A stretch of DNA of 34,809 nucleotides from a virus (IMGVR_UViG_3300010151_000059:1-34809); one strand, 5' to 3'; shown: positions 15,936-22,374, counted from the first letter of the stretch. Notes: generated by a model from the letters alone, not told the origin. Numbers and translations: made by a program.

Positions 15936-16223
15936 ATGTTTGTATTAATTGGATTTAAAACTGAACGCGAATATGGCTATGGCGGATGGACTGATAATGT
16001 TTCTGAGACTGAAGAAAACATTGCCCTCTTTGATGCAAGAGAGCAGGCTCTAAAATATATTGAAGACTCTACGCTAGCTAGCGCGAAGACCGGAAAGTAT
16101 ATGTCAAGTGTTCAGAAGGGTAGATTTAAGTTTAAGTCCTCCTCTCTTCTTCACTATTATGATTCAGCCAATGTTTCGACATACTACCCGGAAGAACTTC
16201 CCCTTAACCCGGTCTTCATATAA
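15936..16223 (+). CDS. Small hypothetical protein
   Basis: 95 aa from ATG 15936 after tttaggg. A Gly/Tyr-rich N-terminus (FKTEREYGYGGWTDNV) precedes a helix with Ala/Glu. Unknown function; typical of small phage early genes. Confidence 0.55.
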   Translation: MFVLIGFKTEREYGYGGWTDNVSETEENIALFDAREQALKYIEDSTLASAKTGKYMSSVQKGRFKFKSSSLLHYYDSANVSTYYPEELPLNPVFI

Positions 16224-16243
16224 TTTTTGGGTTAATAGAGAAA

Positions 16244-16456
16244 ATGTTCAAATATAACGATTGCTGTAAAATAGAGAACAGAGGGTTTGTTTATCTGGCT
16301 GAATTGCCGCCACAAGATATACCTCAAGTGGGAGACTTAGCTTTGGTTGACCAAATTCTGCAAAGAGTCAGAGCTATTGAGGATGTTCGGCTTTCAGCTC
16401 CCAAACCAAATCTTGTTTCAGTGGGGATCTTTTTTGAATCACTTGGAGAGGCGTAG
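16244..16456 (+). CDS. Small hypothetical protein
   Basis: 70 aa from ATG 16244. The segment LPPQDIPQVGDLALVDQILQRVRAIEDV reads like a small beta-barrel preceded by a loop. No family recognised. Confidence 0.5.
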   Translation: MFKYNDCCKIENRGFVYLAELPPQDIPQVGDLALVDQILQRVRAIEDVRLSAPKPNLVSVGIFFESLGEA

Positions 16457-16463
16457 GTAGAAA

Positions 16464-16601
16464 ATGAAAAATAAGTATACAAATACTAAGTTTATTATTT
16501 ACGATAGAGTCGTAGATCACACAGAAGATTGCCCTTGGCATCAAGACTGGCACGCATGTAATTGCGGAGCCCTAGATTTACCGGAGAAAGAAAATGAGTG
16601 A
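16464..16601 (+). CDS. Very short Cys/His protein (45 aa)
   Basis: ATG 16464 to TGA 16599-16601, overlapping the next start. The central CPWHQDWHACNC is a dense Cys/His cluster likely to bind zinc. The SD-like ggtag lies just upstream. It fits the tightly packed gene order, which supports it being real. Confidence 0.5.
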   Translation: MKNKYTNTKFIIYDRVVDHTEDCPWHQDWHACNCGALDLPEKENE

Positions 16602-16794
16602 GAAAGAAATGGGAATCTGCACAGGTTGCAAGAAAGAGTGCGATAACCTAAGCCAAGTTGGGTCACGCGGGCCTCGGCGCGTTACTTTGTGCGAAGACTG
16701 TATGACGTGGGAGGCTCGATTGACTATGAAATATTCAGATCTCTTGAGCAATTGCTACCCCCTGCGTTGGAGAGGGGTGGTCGAATCTTCTTGA
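16594..16794 (+). CDS. Small zinc-ribbon-like protein
   Basis: 66 aa from ATG 16594 (8-nt overlap with the 45-aa gene, SD ccggagaaag). CTGCKKEC near residue 9 and CEDC near residue 33 form a likely zinc ribbon. The next gene starts 4 nt after its stop and belongs to a family that also binds metal. Confidence 0.55.
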   Translation: MSEKEMGICTGCKKECDNLSQVGSRGPRRVTLCEDCMTWEARLTMKYSDLLSNCYPLRWRGVVESS

Positions 16795-16798
16795 GGCA

Positions 16799-17173
16799 AT
16801 GTGCGCGCATATTGAGCACTACCTTAAGTACACGGGAAAGGCCATCATAGAGGACGGTGCAGAACCGCCTTTGAACGGTCACTATATGCACTCGTTTTAT
16901 TTTTGTCAAATAAAAGAAAAGTTTGGAGGACTCAGAGCCTATTTTAACGGCGGCGATGATTTTATCTCGGGAGTGATTACTTTTGCAGAGACAATGTCTT
17001 ACGAAATCTGCGAGACTTGCGGAGGAAAAGGTAAGCTCAGAAGAACTGCTTGGAACAGCACTCTCTGCGATAAACACTATGAGGAAAGAGTTATTTTTGA
17101 TAATGCAAAGAGGCAAGAGCTTAACGAGCAGCAGCTAGACATGTGGGATAAGACTGAAAGGATTGAGCAATGA
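16799..17173 (+). CDS. Phage hypothetical protein with CETCGG zinc motif
   Basis: 124 aa from ATG 16799. It contains IKEKFGGLRAYFNGGDDFISG, then CETCGGKGKLRR and TLCDKH, a combination I recognise from uncharacterised proteins in many phages. Those are usually longer at the N-terminus, so this one could be 5' shortened, although the upstream gene leaves little room. Four metal ligands (two CxxC-like pairs including CDKH) point to zinc. Role unknown. ATGA overlap with the next gene. Confidence 0.6.
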   Translation: MCAHIEHYLKYTGKAIIEDGAEPPLNGHYMHSFYFCQIKEKFGGLRAYFNGGDDFISGVITFAETMSYEICETCGGKGKLRRTAWNSTLCDKHYEERVIFDNAKRQELNEQQLDMWDKTERIEQ

Positions 17174-17406
17174 AAACTACAATTGAAATTAACCAATGGT
17201 TACAAGATGCGATTGTTAAGAATCTTATGGATATTGTCCGGGAAGAGGTCGGGGATGAATATTGGATAAATTTTGATTCGGCAGAGTATGGAGTAATCAC
17301 TATTGAGTGTAAACGCAGAGGATTACGCGGATGGGAATATGATTGTGTAAGAAGGACCTTTGATTACCGAGAAGCACTGAAACTTTATCTTAATGGAACC
17401 GAATAG
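17170..17406 (+). CDS. Small hypothetical protein
   Basis: 78 aa, ATGA overlap with the upstream gene. Mixed alpha/beta appearance with ECKRRGLRGWEYDCVRRTF. No family recognised. Confidence 0.55.
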   Translation: MKTTIEINQWLQDAIVKNLMDIVREEVGDEYWINFDSAEYGVITIECKRRGLRGWEYDCVRRTFDYREALKLYLNGTE

Positions 17407-17415
17407 GAGTTGAAA

Positions 17416-17910
17416 ATGAAAAAAAGATTACACCCATATCTAGCACCGCATCCTGGCCCCGGTATTAATGACAGGGGAAATGAAAAATATCACGGAGGAC
17501 ATTTTAATCTATTTGGATTGGAATTAGATGTCTCTTGGGATGAAAAAGAAGAATCTTGGATGGTTTCTGGCACATGCATTATGAATGACGAAGAAATGAG
17601 TTCCTCTTTAGAGGGCTTGGTGAAGGCGTTACCACTTGAGACTGTGGCGATGGTGTTTGGCGATGAAAAAGAAGTCACACTGAGCGAGGTTCTTATTGAA
17701 GGCAACGATAAATTCTTTTGGGATGATTCAGGAGCAAGGTGGATGATTGGAACAGAGACTGGAGCCAACAATGGATCACATCTGGGCAGCACCATTTGTG
17801 TGAGAATCGTTGGACTAACAGACCTTCCATCCGGCGAGGTAAGACTATTTAAGAATAGTACTCTTGTTTATGTTTATCCTAAAGAGAGAAATAAGATATG
17901 TCTAAAATAA
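17416..17910 (+). CDS. Hypothetical protein
   Basis: 164 aa. ATG 17416 is preferred to TTG 17410 because aggag at 17405-17409 is then well placed. Acidic, with Trp and Gly loops (ELDVSWDEKEESWMVSG, FWDDSGARWMIGTETGANNG). No recognised domain. Its end overlaps a 14-codon ORF (17898-17942) that may be a gene remnant. Confidence 0.6.
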   Translation: MKKRLHPYLAPHPGPGINDRGNEKYHGGHFNLFGLELDVSWDEKEESWMVSGTCIMNDEEMSSSLEGLVKALPLETVAMVFGDEKEVTLSEVLIEGNDKFFWDDSGARWMIGTETGANNGSHLGSTICVRIVGLTDLPSGEVRLFKNSTLVYVYPKERNKICLK

Positions 17911-17992
17911 AATGGATTGTTGACGGAGATTATTCTAGGTAAAATGATTATGGCTTCTGGTATTAAACCAGAACAAACTAAGGAGAGTAGAT
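17898..17992 (+). promoter_or_regulatory. Short ORF remnant and hairpin before the release-factor gene
   Basis: A 14-codon ORF MSKIKWIVDGDYSR ends at TAA 17940-17942 and looks like the truncated start of a lost gene. The hairpin ttctggt-attaa-accagaa at 17955-17973 follows. SD aggag at 17981-17985 serves ATG 17993. Confidence 0.4.
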
Positions 17993-18666
17993 ATGAATTC
18001 TATTATATTAGAGATTAGAGCCGCCGAAGGCGGCAGGGACAGCAAACTTCTTGTTAAAGATCAATTTGGAATTTACGCCAAGGTCTGTCGCCGGAACTCT
18101 CTTTAGCTTAAGCCTAATAGATTCTCGTCCAGGGATTATAATCGCCCTAGTAAAAGGGAAGAATGCTTTAAAGATGTTTGGCAGAGAAGCGGGGGGGTCA
18201 TCGTTTTCAGAGAGCATCCCCTACTGACAAAAGAGGGCGAATTCATACTTCAACAATAACTGTTGCAGTTTTAGAGGAGCCTAAGCAGGCTGACATAAAG
18301 ATTTTAGAAAAAGATCTTGAATGGAAAACCTGTCGTGGCTCTGGAGCGGGAGGTCAGCACAGGAATACAACTGACTCTGCTGTTCAGCTAAAGCATATCC
18401 CAACTCAGATATCTGTGCGATGTGAGCAGGAGCGCTCTCAACGCCTGAATAAAGAGAACGCCTTAAGATTGCTTCGGGCAAAGCTTTATGAGATAGAATC
18501 TGATACGCTTGGGAAAAAACGCTCAAGGATTAGATCCTCTCAGGTTGGCTCGGGAATGAGGGGAGATAAGATTAAAACTTATCAGATTCAAAGAGATAAA
18601 GTTACAGATCACAGGACTGGCAAGGTTACTAAATTTAGTGATCTTTTAAAGGGAAGGTTGGAATAA
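17993..18666 (+). CDS. RF1-type peptide-chain release factor, needs two +1 frameshifts
   Basis: Class I release factors read stop codons and hydrolyse peptidyl-tRNA. ATG 17993 (SD aggag) begins IILEIRAAEGG, the start of the codon-reading domain; domain 1 is absent. Frame 0 stops at TAG 18104. A +1 shift at CTT TAG C continues into SLIDSRPGIIIALVKGKNAL and FGREAGG. A second +1 shift in the seven-G run (18191-18197) joins GGHRFQRASPTDKRGRIHTS and then GSGAGGQ (GGQ catalytic). Corrected length is about 223 aa. SPT sits where RF1 has P-x-T and RF2 has S-P-F, and the flanking GRIHTS favours RF1 type. Read-through without a shift would give no family similarity. Programmed shifting, mutation or base-call error are all possible. 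Confidence 0.8.
18101..18107 (+). promoter_or_regulatory. CTT TAG C candidate +1 frameshift site
   Basis: The zero-frame codons are CTT and TAG followed by C. Slipping one base gives CTT AGC and enters the frame with release-factor similarity. The bacterial prfB site is CTT TGA C. The upstream GGAA is a weak stand-in for the SD-like element that stimulates the prfB shift. Confidence 0.45.
18191..18197 (+). repeat. Seven-G homopolymer at second frame change
   Basis: Six G would keep EAGGHR in one frame, and seven are present. A P-site slip from GGG to GGT would also restore it. Homopolymers of this length are common sites of sequencing indels, so error or mutation is the simpler explanation. 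Confidence 0.8.
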
Positions 18667-18677
18667 TGGAGAAATAA

Positions 18678-18946
18678 ATGAGCAAAGTAAAACATCCGAA
18701 TCACTATCAGAGCGGCGCTGCCCAGGGAGACTCTTCGGTTTATGAAACGATTAAAGTTATCGAAGCATGGGACCTGGGATTCCATTTGGGAAATACTGTT
18801 AAGTATATATCTAGGGCCGGAAAAAGCATGACAATGTTCTGGAAGATTTGAAGAAGGCAAGGTGGTATCTGGACCGCTTAATCGAGACTCGTGAAAAGGA
18901 ATCTGCAACGAGTCTTGACGCAACAGTTCCCGCGCCTAAATTGTAG
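18678..18946 (+). pseudogene. DUF3310 protein, first copy, frameshifted
   Basis: ATG 18678 starts HPNHYQSG and IEAWDLGFHLGNTVKYISRAGK, closely matching the intact copy at 20430. A missing base in the A-run at 18821-18825 throws the frame to a TGA at 18849. Restoring it gives DNVLEDLKKARWYLDRL up to TAG 18944-18946. DUF3310 proteins are small phage proteins of unknown role, sometimes described as nucleotide-kinase-like. Substitutions throughout show the copy is diverged and not a recent duplicate. A -1 slip in the A-run is possible but lacks a standard heptamer. Confidence 0.85.
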
Positions 18947-19045
18947 TTGAAGCCGCTCGGCAAGTCGTCGGGCGGCTTTCCGGGCAAAAGCTTTGCATAA
19001 ATTCGTGAGGCGCTCTGAGAACTATGACAAGATACCTTAATATTC
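18947..19045 (+). promoter_or_regulatory. Hairpin-rich gap after the first DUF3310 copy
   Basis: aagccgc (18950-18956) pairs with gcggctt (18972-18978), a terminator-like stem with a short T-run. A small gcaaa-agc-tttgc hairpin follows. The shared word cgggcaaaag also occurs after the second DUF3310 copy, supporting common descent of both gaps. Confidence 0.5.
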
Positions 19046-19074
19046 TTGATTATTAAAACATAATAAAGTATATT
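19046..19074 (+). promoter_or_regulatory. Sigma-70-like promoter, TTGATT-N17-TATATT
   Basis: The -35 TTGATT (19046-19051) and -10 TATATT (19069-19074) are separated by exactly 17 AT-rich bases. The equivalent position after the second DUF3310 copy holds TTGATA-N17-TAAACT, so the element is conserved between the duplicated modules. Confidence 0.55.
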
Positions 19075-19109
19075 ATGGAAGAGGATAACCTGATGCAACT
19101 GACTGAGCT

Positions 19110-19283
19110 GTTCCGTACAAAGGCCCTGTAGCGGATATACTGAGTGATTTAGAGAGGGGCATTCGGGGTGGGCTTTCATACTCGGGGGCAAGAACAATCG
19201 GTGAGCTACATGAGAAGGCAAGGTTTGTCAGGCAGACCGGCGCAGGGCAGCATGAAAGCTCAACACACATTCTGAGCAGGTAA
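19110..19283 (+). pseudogene. 3' remnant of a second IMPDH/GMPR-family gene
   Basis: With the frame starting at 19110, the segment encodes VPYKGPVADILSDLERGIRG, then [17 protein letters not shown] and SSTHILSR before TAA 19281-19283. This closely parallels the last 57 residues of the intact enzyme at 14498-15517, with many substitutions. It has no start. Upstream it is fused to ATG 19093 (MQLTELF), which matches the first codons of the gene at 20850. The junction near 19112 is therefore a recombination breakpoint. The piece sits directly before the nucleotidyltransferase gene, suggesting the ancestral order was IMPDH-like gene then nucleotidyltransferase. Confidence 0.88.
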
Positions 19284-19286
19284 GTA

Positions 19287-20012
19287 ATGGCGAAAATAAT
19301 CTCTAAATGCAGAGAGTGTAATAAGGCCTATACAACATATGATGTTGGATATAATGCTTTTTGCTCAGTAGGTTGTGCGGCAGATTACCAGTCATGGGGG
19401 CCAGAGGATGAATCTGCAATCTGTGATGCCTGTGGAAATCAATCAAATAACTTTGAAGTAGTAAACTCGCCAACAATTGCGGGAGTAGTTGTCTGTCAAA
19501 GATGTATAGATAAATCAAAACTTATTAAGGAGAAAGATAATATGAATAATCCGAAACCAGTTCCAACTCCGTATACCACCGTTTGCGTATCAGGCGGATT
19601 TGACCCAATTCATGTTGGGCATGTAAGAATGATACAGGACGCATCAGAGTATGGGAATGTAATTGTAATCTTAAACTCCGATGAATGGCTAATGAGAAAG
19701 AAGGGTTATGTCTTTATGCCATATGAGGAACGACGTGAAATCCTAGAGTCTATAGCGAGAGTCCATTCTGTGTGCTCTGTTGATGATTCGGACGGAACAG
19801 TGTGTACCGCCTTGGTAGATATAAATCCAAACTACTTCGCTAATGGCGGAGATAGAAAGCAGGATAATACGCCAGAGGTCACCTTGTGCGATGTTCATGG
19901 CATAGTATCTTTGTGGAACATTGGTGGTGACAAAGTTCAGAGTTCTTCTAGGTTGACAAATAATATATCAAGTGAACATATTATCGAAGACGCAGACAAG
20001 GAGGTTATTTAA
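19287..20012 (+). CDS. Zinc-ribbon protein fused to a cytidylyltransferase-like domain
   Basis: 241 aa. Residues 1-75 hold Cys clusters (CREC, FCSVGC, CDAC, CQRC), a probable zinc-binding unit. Residues about 95-220 form a nucleotidyltransferase with GGFDPIHVGHVRMIQDA, the HxGH (HIGH-like) motif of the cytidylyltransferase/HldE family, which adds nucleotides to phosphorylated sugars, lipids or cofactors. ATG 19542, preceded by the strong SD aaggag (19527-19532), lies in the same frame at the domain boundary. The nucleotidyltransferase may therefore also be made alone, or the fusion may be recent. Confidence 0.85.
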   Translation: MAKIISKCRECNKAYTTYDVGYNAFCSVGCAADYQSWGPEDESAICDACGNQSNNFEVVNSPTIAGVVVCQRCIDKSKLIKEKDNMNNPKPVPTPYTTVCVSGGFDPIHVGHVRMIQDASEYGNVIVILNSDEWLMRKKGYVFMPYEERREILESIARVHSVCSVDDSDGTVCTALVDINPNYFANGGDRKQDNTPEVTLCDVHGIVSLWNIGGDKVQSSSRLTNNISSEHIIEDADKEVI

Positions 20013-20255
20013 ATGCCAAAAAAGAAAAAGTTTACCAGTTATATGACTTATTATGTAGTAACAACTGATACTAATAACGATGGAAAGATTGGTGTAATTG
20101 AAATTCATGCAGCTGGTCCGCTTAAGCAGGGAAGCTTAGAGGATATGCTTCTTGAGCAAGAAGAGTTTCGCGGCCTAGAGATTGATATGATAATTTCCGA
20201 GACTGATGTTCCGGCCTTTACTCTGAGATCCCAACCATATTTAGATCCACTATAG
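20013..20255 (+). CDS. Small hypothetical protein
   Basis: 80 aa from ATG 20013 abutting the previous stop, SD aaggaggtta. A basic start (MPKKKKF) precedes a beta-rich stretch and an acidic helix. No family recognised. Confidence 0.6.
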   Translation: MPKKKKFTSYMTYYVVTTDTNNDGKIGVIEIHAAGPLKQGSLEDMLLEQEEFRGLEIDMIISETDVPAFTLRSQPYLDPL

Positions 20256-20262
20256 GGGAAAA

Positions 20263-20433
20263 ATGACAATTTATATAGTTACAGAAGAATCATATGCAAA
20301 TGAGAACAGAATTGTTGCCGTGTTTTCTACGGAGGAAGCTGCAGAAGAATTCATTTATGAGAATGAGTCAGATGGGGATGATGTTGGGTTTTGCACAGAG
20401 GAATGGCCTGTCAATGGAGACTTCGACAGATGA
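20263..20433 (+). CDS. Small acidic hypothetical protein
   Basis: 56 aa, ATG 20263 to TGA 20431-20433, with SD-like gggga upstream. Acidic (FSTEEAAEEFIYENESDGDD). It overlaps the start of the DUF3310 gene by four bases (ATGA), the same packing as its neighbours, which supports it being real. Confidence 0.55.
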   Translation: MTIYIVTEESYANENRIVAVFSTEEAAEEFIYENESDGDDVGFCTEEWPVNGDFDR

Positions 20434-20669
20434 GCAAAGTTGATCATCCGAGCCACTATCAGTGCGGGGAAAGATTGTCGGACGGCTCGTCTACTTATGA
20501 GGCAATCAATGTTATCGAAGCGTGGGAGCTTGGATTTAATCTAGGCAATACTGTTAAGTATATCTCTAGGGCCGGGAAGAAGCATGAAAATGTATTAGAA
20601 GATTTGAGAAAAGCAAAGTGGTATCTGGATCGACAAATAGCCTTATATGAGGGCGAATCTAAAGGTTGA
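20430..20669 (+). CDS. DUF3310 protein, intact copy
   Basis: 79 aa. ATG 20430 is chosen over the in-frame TTG 20391 because it coincides with the stop of the preceding gene and matches the start of the first copy. DPF-like phage family features: HPSHYQCG, then AINVIEAWELGFNLGNTVKY, ISRAGKKHENVLEDLRKAKW and YLDRQIALYE. Function unknown, although members are often annotated as nucleotide kinase-like. The paralogue at 18678 is frameshifted, so this may be the working copy. Confidence 0.85.
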   Translation: MSKVDHPSHYQCGERLSDGSSTYEAINVIEAWELGFNLGNTVKYISRAGKKHENVLEDLRKAKWYLDRQIALYEGESKG

Positions 20670-20700
20670 CTTGCCGCTTCAAATATCCTGCCTAAAATAT

Positions 20701-20777
20701 AATTGAGGCGAGCAGCGAAACGAGCGGCTCGCTCCTCGGGCAAAAGGTTCACAGGGTTCCTGCGCCCCGCCTCAATT
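20701..20777 (+). ncRNA. Structured intergenic RNA element
   Basis: aattgaggcg (20701-20710) and cgcctcaatt (20768-20777) form a perfect 10-bp closing stem. Inside are gcgagc/gctcgc and cagg-gtt-cctg hairpins, so the 77-nt segment could fold as a multibranched RNA. It follows DUF3310 and precedes a promoter. It lacks the T-arm and anticodon layout of a tRNA. It may be a terminator/processing structure or a small RNA. Confidence 0.4.
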
Positions 20778-20801
20778 CGGCATAGACTAACTTAAAAAAT
20801 A

Positions 20802-20830
20802 TTGATATTTAAATATAAATAAAGTAAACT
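20802..20830 (+). promoter_or_regulatory. Sigma-70-like promoter, TTGATA-N17-TAAACT
   Basis: TTGATA (20802-20807) and TAAACT (20825-20830) are 17 bases apart in an AT-rich segment aligned with the promoter at 19046. It would drive the membrane protein, Hsp20-like and KH genes. Confidence 0.5.
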
Positions 20831-20849
20831 ATATCTAAATGGAAGAAGA

Positions 20850-21155
20850 ATGCATTTAACTGATTTGTTAATATTTTGTCTAAGTTCCGCTGGAATAACT
20901 ATAATAATAGTTGCATCAGATCTTATGGCTCCAGTTAGAAGGCTTTTATCCAAAAGTCTATGGCTAGAAAAGCTCATAAACTGCTCCATGTGTACTGGAG
21001 TTTGGGTCGGTGCACTTTTGTCCTTGTATTTTGATATCAATCCAATCATTGGAGCATCAATTGCAAGCGTCACAAGCTGGTCCATTCATAATATTGTTGA
21101 CGCAGCTAACTCAATTGCTGCAAATCTTGATATCCCTATTGAAGACGAGGAATAA
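20850..21155 (+). CDS. Small membrane protein
   Basis: 101 aa with two or three hydrophobic segments (residues about 5-24, 46-62 and 66-82) and a loop CSMCTGVWVGA that resembles the C-x-x-C-x-G-x-W-V-G motif of DUF1360-type phage and bacterial membrane proteins. The C-terminus is acidic. Holin-like or inner-membrane function is possible. The first codons are also found as a truncated copy at 19093. Confidence 0.6.
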   Translation: MHLTDLLIFCLSSAGITIIIVASDLMAPVRRLLSKSLWLEKLINCSMCTGVWVGALLSLYFDINPIIGASIASVTSWSIHNIVDAANSIAANLDIPIEDEE

Positions 21156-21161
21156 ATTGAT

Positions 21162-21734
21162 ATGAAAGATGTAAAGGATGTAATTAGCAGGGTTTCTATT
21201 CCGGCTAGAATTTTGGAAATGCTATGGACAGATGATGAGTTTTTCAGAGAGGTTTCTTCGAATAAGAAAGTTTCTTCTTCTGGAAAATTTCCAAGGTGTG
21301 ATCAGTGGTGTGATGATAGCGGCTTTCATATGGCGTTTGCTCTTGCGGGATATTCTCCAAAAGATGTCACACTTGAAGTCGGGGGCAGTGAGATTTGTAT
21401 AACTGGATCTGGAACAAAGCTGACTTCAATTGGGCCGGCAGAAAATATTCGAACTGAGCTCGGCAATGCTGCTTCTGTTATCGAGGTTCTGGCGACAAAG
21501 GTGGAAAGTGGTGTCGATATCGAAGAGTATCCGGCTAAAACTCCGAATATTATTGTTCAAAAGGGCATGATAGTTCGCGGCATAGCCAGAAGAAACTTTA
21601 AGAGTAGATTTTATATAAACCCTTCATTTGATGTCCAAAAGGCGACGGCATCAATGAAGGATGGCCTTTTGGAGCTTACTGTTCCTAGGAAAGAAGAAGT
21701 AGCATCAAGAATTATAAGCATAAAGGAGCTTTGA
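21162..21734 (+). CDS. Hsp20/alpha-crystallin-like small heat-shock protein
   Basis: 190 aa from ATG 21162. Small heat-shock proteins hold unfolding proteins in a soluble state. The crystallin-domain start GFHMAFALAGYSPKDVTLEV and the end (RRNFKSRFYI, ATASMKDGLLELTVPRKE) are well matched, including the G-x-L-like GLLEL tail. Between them an insertion of roughly 70 residues separates beta-strands, unusual for Hsp20. It sits directly before a KH-domain gene, suggesting a protein/RNA chaperone pair. Confidence 0.8.
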   Translation: MKDVKDVISRVSIPARILEMLWTDDEFFREVSSNKKVSSSGKFPRCDQWCDDSGFHMAFALAGYSPKDVTLEVGGSEICITGSGTKLTSIGPAENIRTELGNAASVIEVLATKVESGVDIEEYPAKTPNIIVQKGMIVRGIARRNFKSRFYINPSFDVQKATASMKDGLLELTVPRKEEVASRIISIKEL

Positions 21735-21735
21735 A

Positions 21736-21993
21736 ATGTTAGAGATTAAGTCTTTGTTGACCGAAATGGTCAGAAATATTGTTGATGACGAAACCTCGGT
21801 TCAAGTAACTCAGACCGAATCCGATAAAGGCTTCCTTCTGGAAGTTAGAATTGGAAGGGATGATGTTGGGAAGGTCATTGGAAAGCAGGGAAGAATTGCT
21901 GCAGCGCTAAGAACTGTGATTAAAGCTACTGCGGCGAAAAAGGGCCTTCATGTCATGGTCAATGTGTTTAACAAGCCATTGGGAGAGGAATAA
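21736..21993 (+). CDS. KhpA-like KH-domain RNA-binding protein
   Basis: 85 aa starting 1 nt after the Hsp20-like stop, SD aaaggagc. A single type-II KH domain with the RNA-contacting loop VIGKQGRIAAALRTVIKA (GKQG at 49-52) and the flanking pattern VRIGRDDVGK is nearly that of bacterial KhpA. Host KhpA works with KhpB to bind many transcripts. A phage copy could bind phage or host mRNAs or compete with the host protein. The length equals that of KhpA, and the gene appears complete. Confidence 0.9.
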   Translation: MLEIKSLLTEMVRNIVDDETSVQVTQTESDKGFLLEVRIGRDDVGKVIGKQGRIAAALRTVIKATAAKKGLHVMVNVFNKPLGEE

Positions 21994-22002
21994 GGGGGCA
22001 TT

Positions 22003-22374
22003 TTGAAGTGGAGAGAAAAATGTATAGAGTATCCCGGCGTAATGTTCGGATCCTCACTAAGAAGTGCAAGAAAGCGAGCCTCCAAAAGGCAGCTGCCATT
22101 CACCATTACAAGAGAGTATATAGAAGATCTGTTCGTCAAGCAAGACGGACGATGCTTCTACTCTGATATAGAACTTAATATAGTGAAAGTTAATGGGAAT
22201 CATGTACATGATCCACTGAAAATGTCATTAGACTGTATTGATCCAGAGAAAGGATATATAGATGGGAATGTTGTTTGGTGTGCATATTGCATAAACTCAT
22301 TTAAGCTTAAAATGCCGGTAAATGATATGCTGAAAATCTGTAGGCAAATTATCAAAAAAGCAGATAAAAAATAA
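22003..22374 (+). CDS. HNH-type endonuclease-like protein
   Basis: 123 aa from TTG 22003, preceded closely by aaggggg. The pattern GRCFYSDIEL, then MSLDCIDPEKGYIDGNVVWC and AYCINSFK matches phage HNH-like proteins in which Asp-x-x-(x)-G-Y-x-x-G-N-V supplies the metal site. Basic N-terminal SLRSARKRASKRQLPF suggests DNA binding. It could be a homing endonuclease or packaging-associated nuclease. A catalytic His is not obvious, so activity is uncertain. Confidence 0.65.
   Translation: MKWREKCIEYPGVMFGSSLRSARKRASKRQLPFTITREYIEDLFVKQDGRCFYSDIELNIVKVNGNHVHDPLKMSLDCIDPEKGYIDGNVVWCAYCINSFKLKMPVNDMLKICRQIIKKADKK

Noticed and set aside
16072-16083. 12-bp palindrome cgctagctagcg
   Set aside because: Short, within a small gene, made of simple GCTA repeats; likely chance.
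1670-18946. Alternative genetic code with TAA or TAG reassigned
   Set aside because: TAA, TAG and TGA all end many well-placed genes (for example TAG at 15926-15928, TAA at 15515-15517). Read-through of TAG 18104 gives no release-factor similarity, so a frame change and not reassignment is needed.
20701-20777. tRNA or tRNA-like gene
   Set aside because: The closing stem is 10 bp, there is no GTTC-type T-arm in place and no anticodon loop. No other intergenic segment looks like a tRNA.
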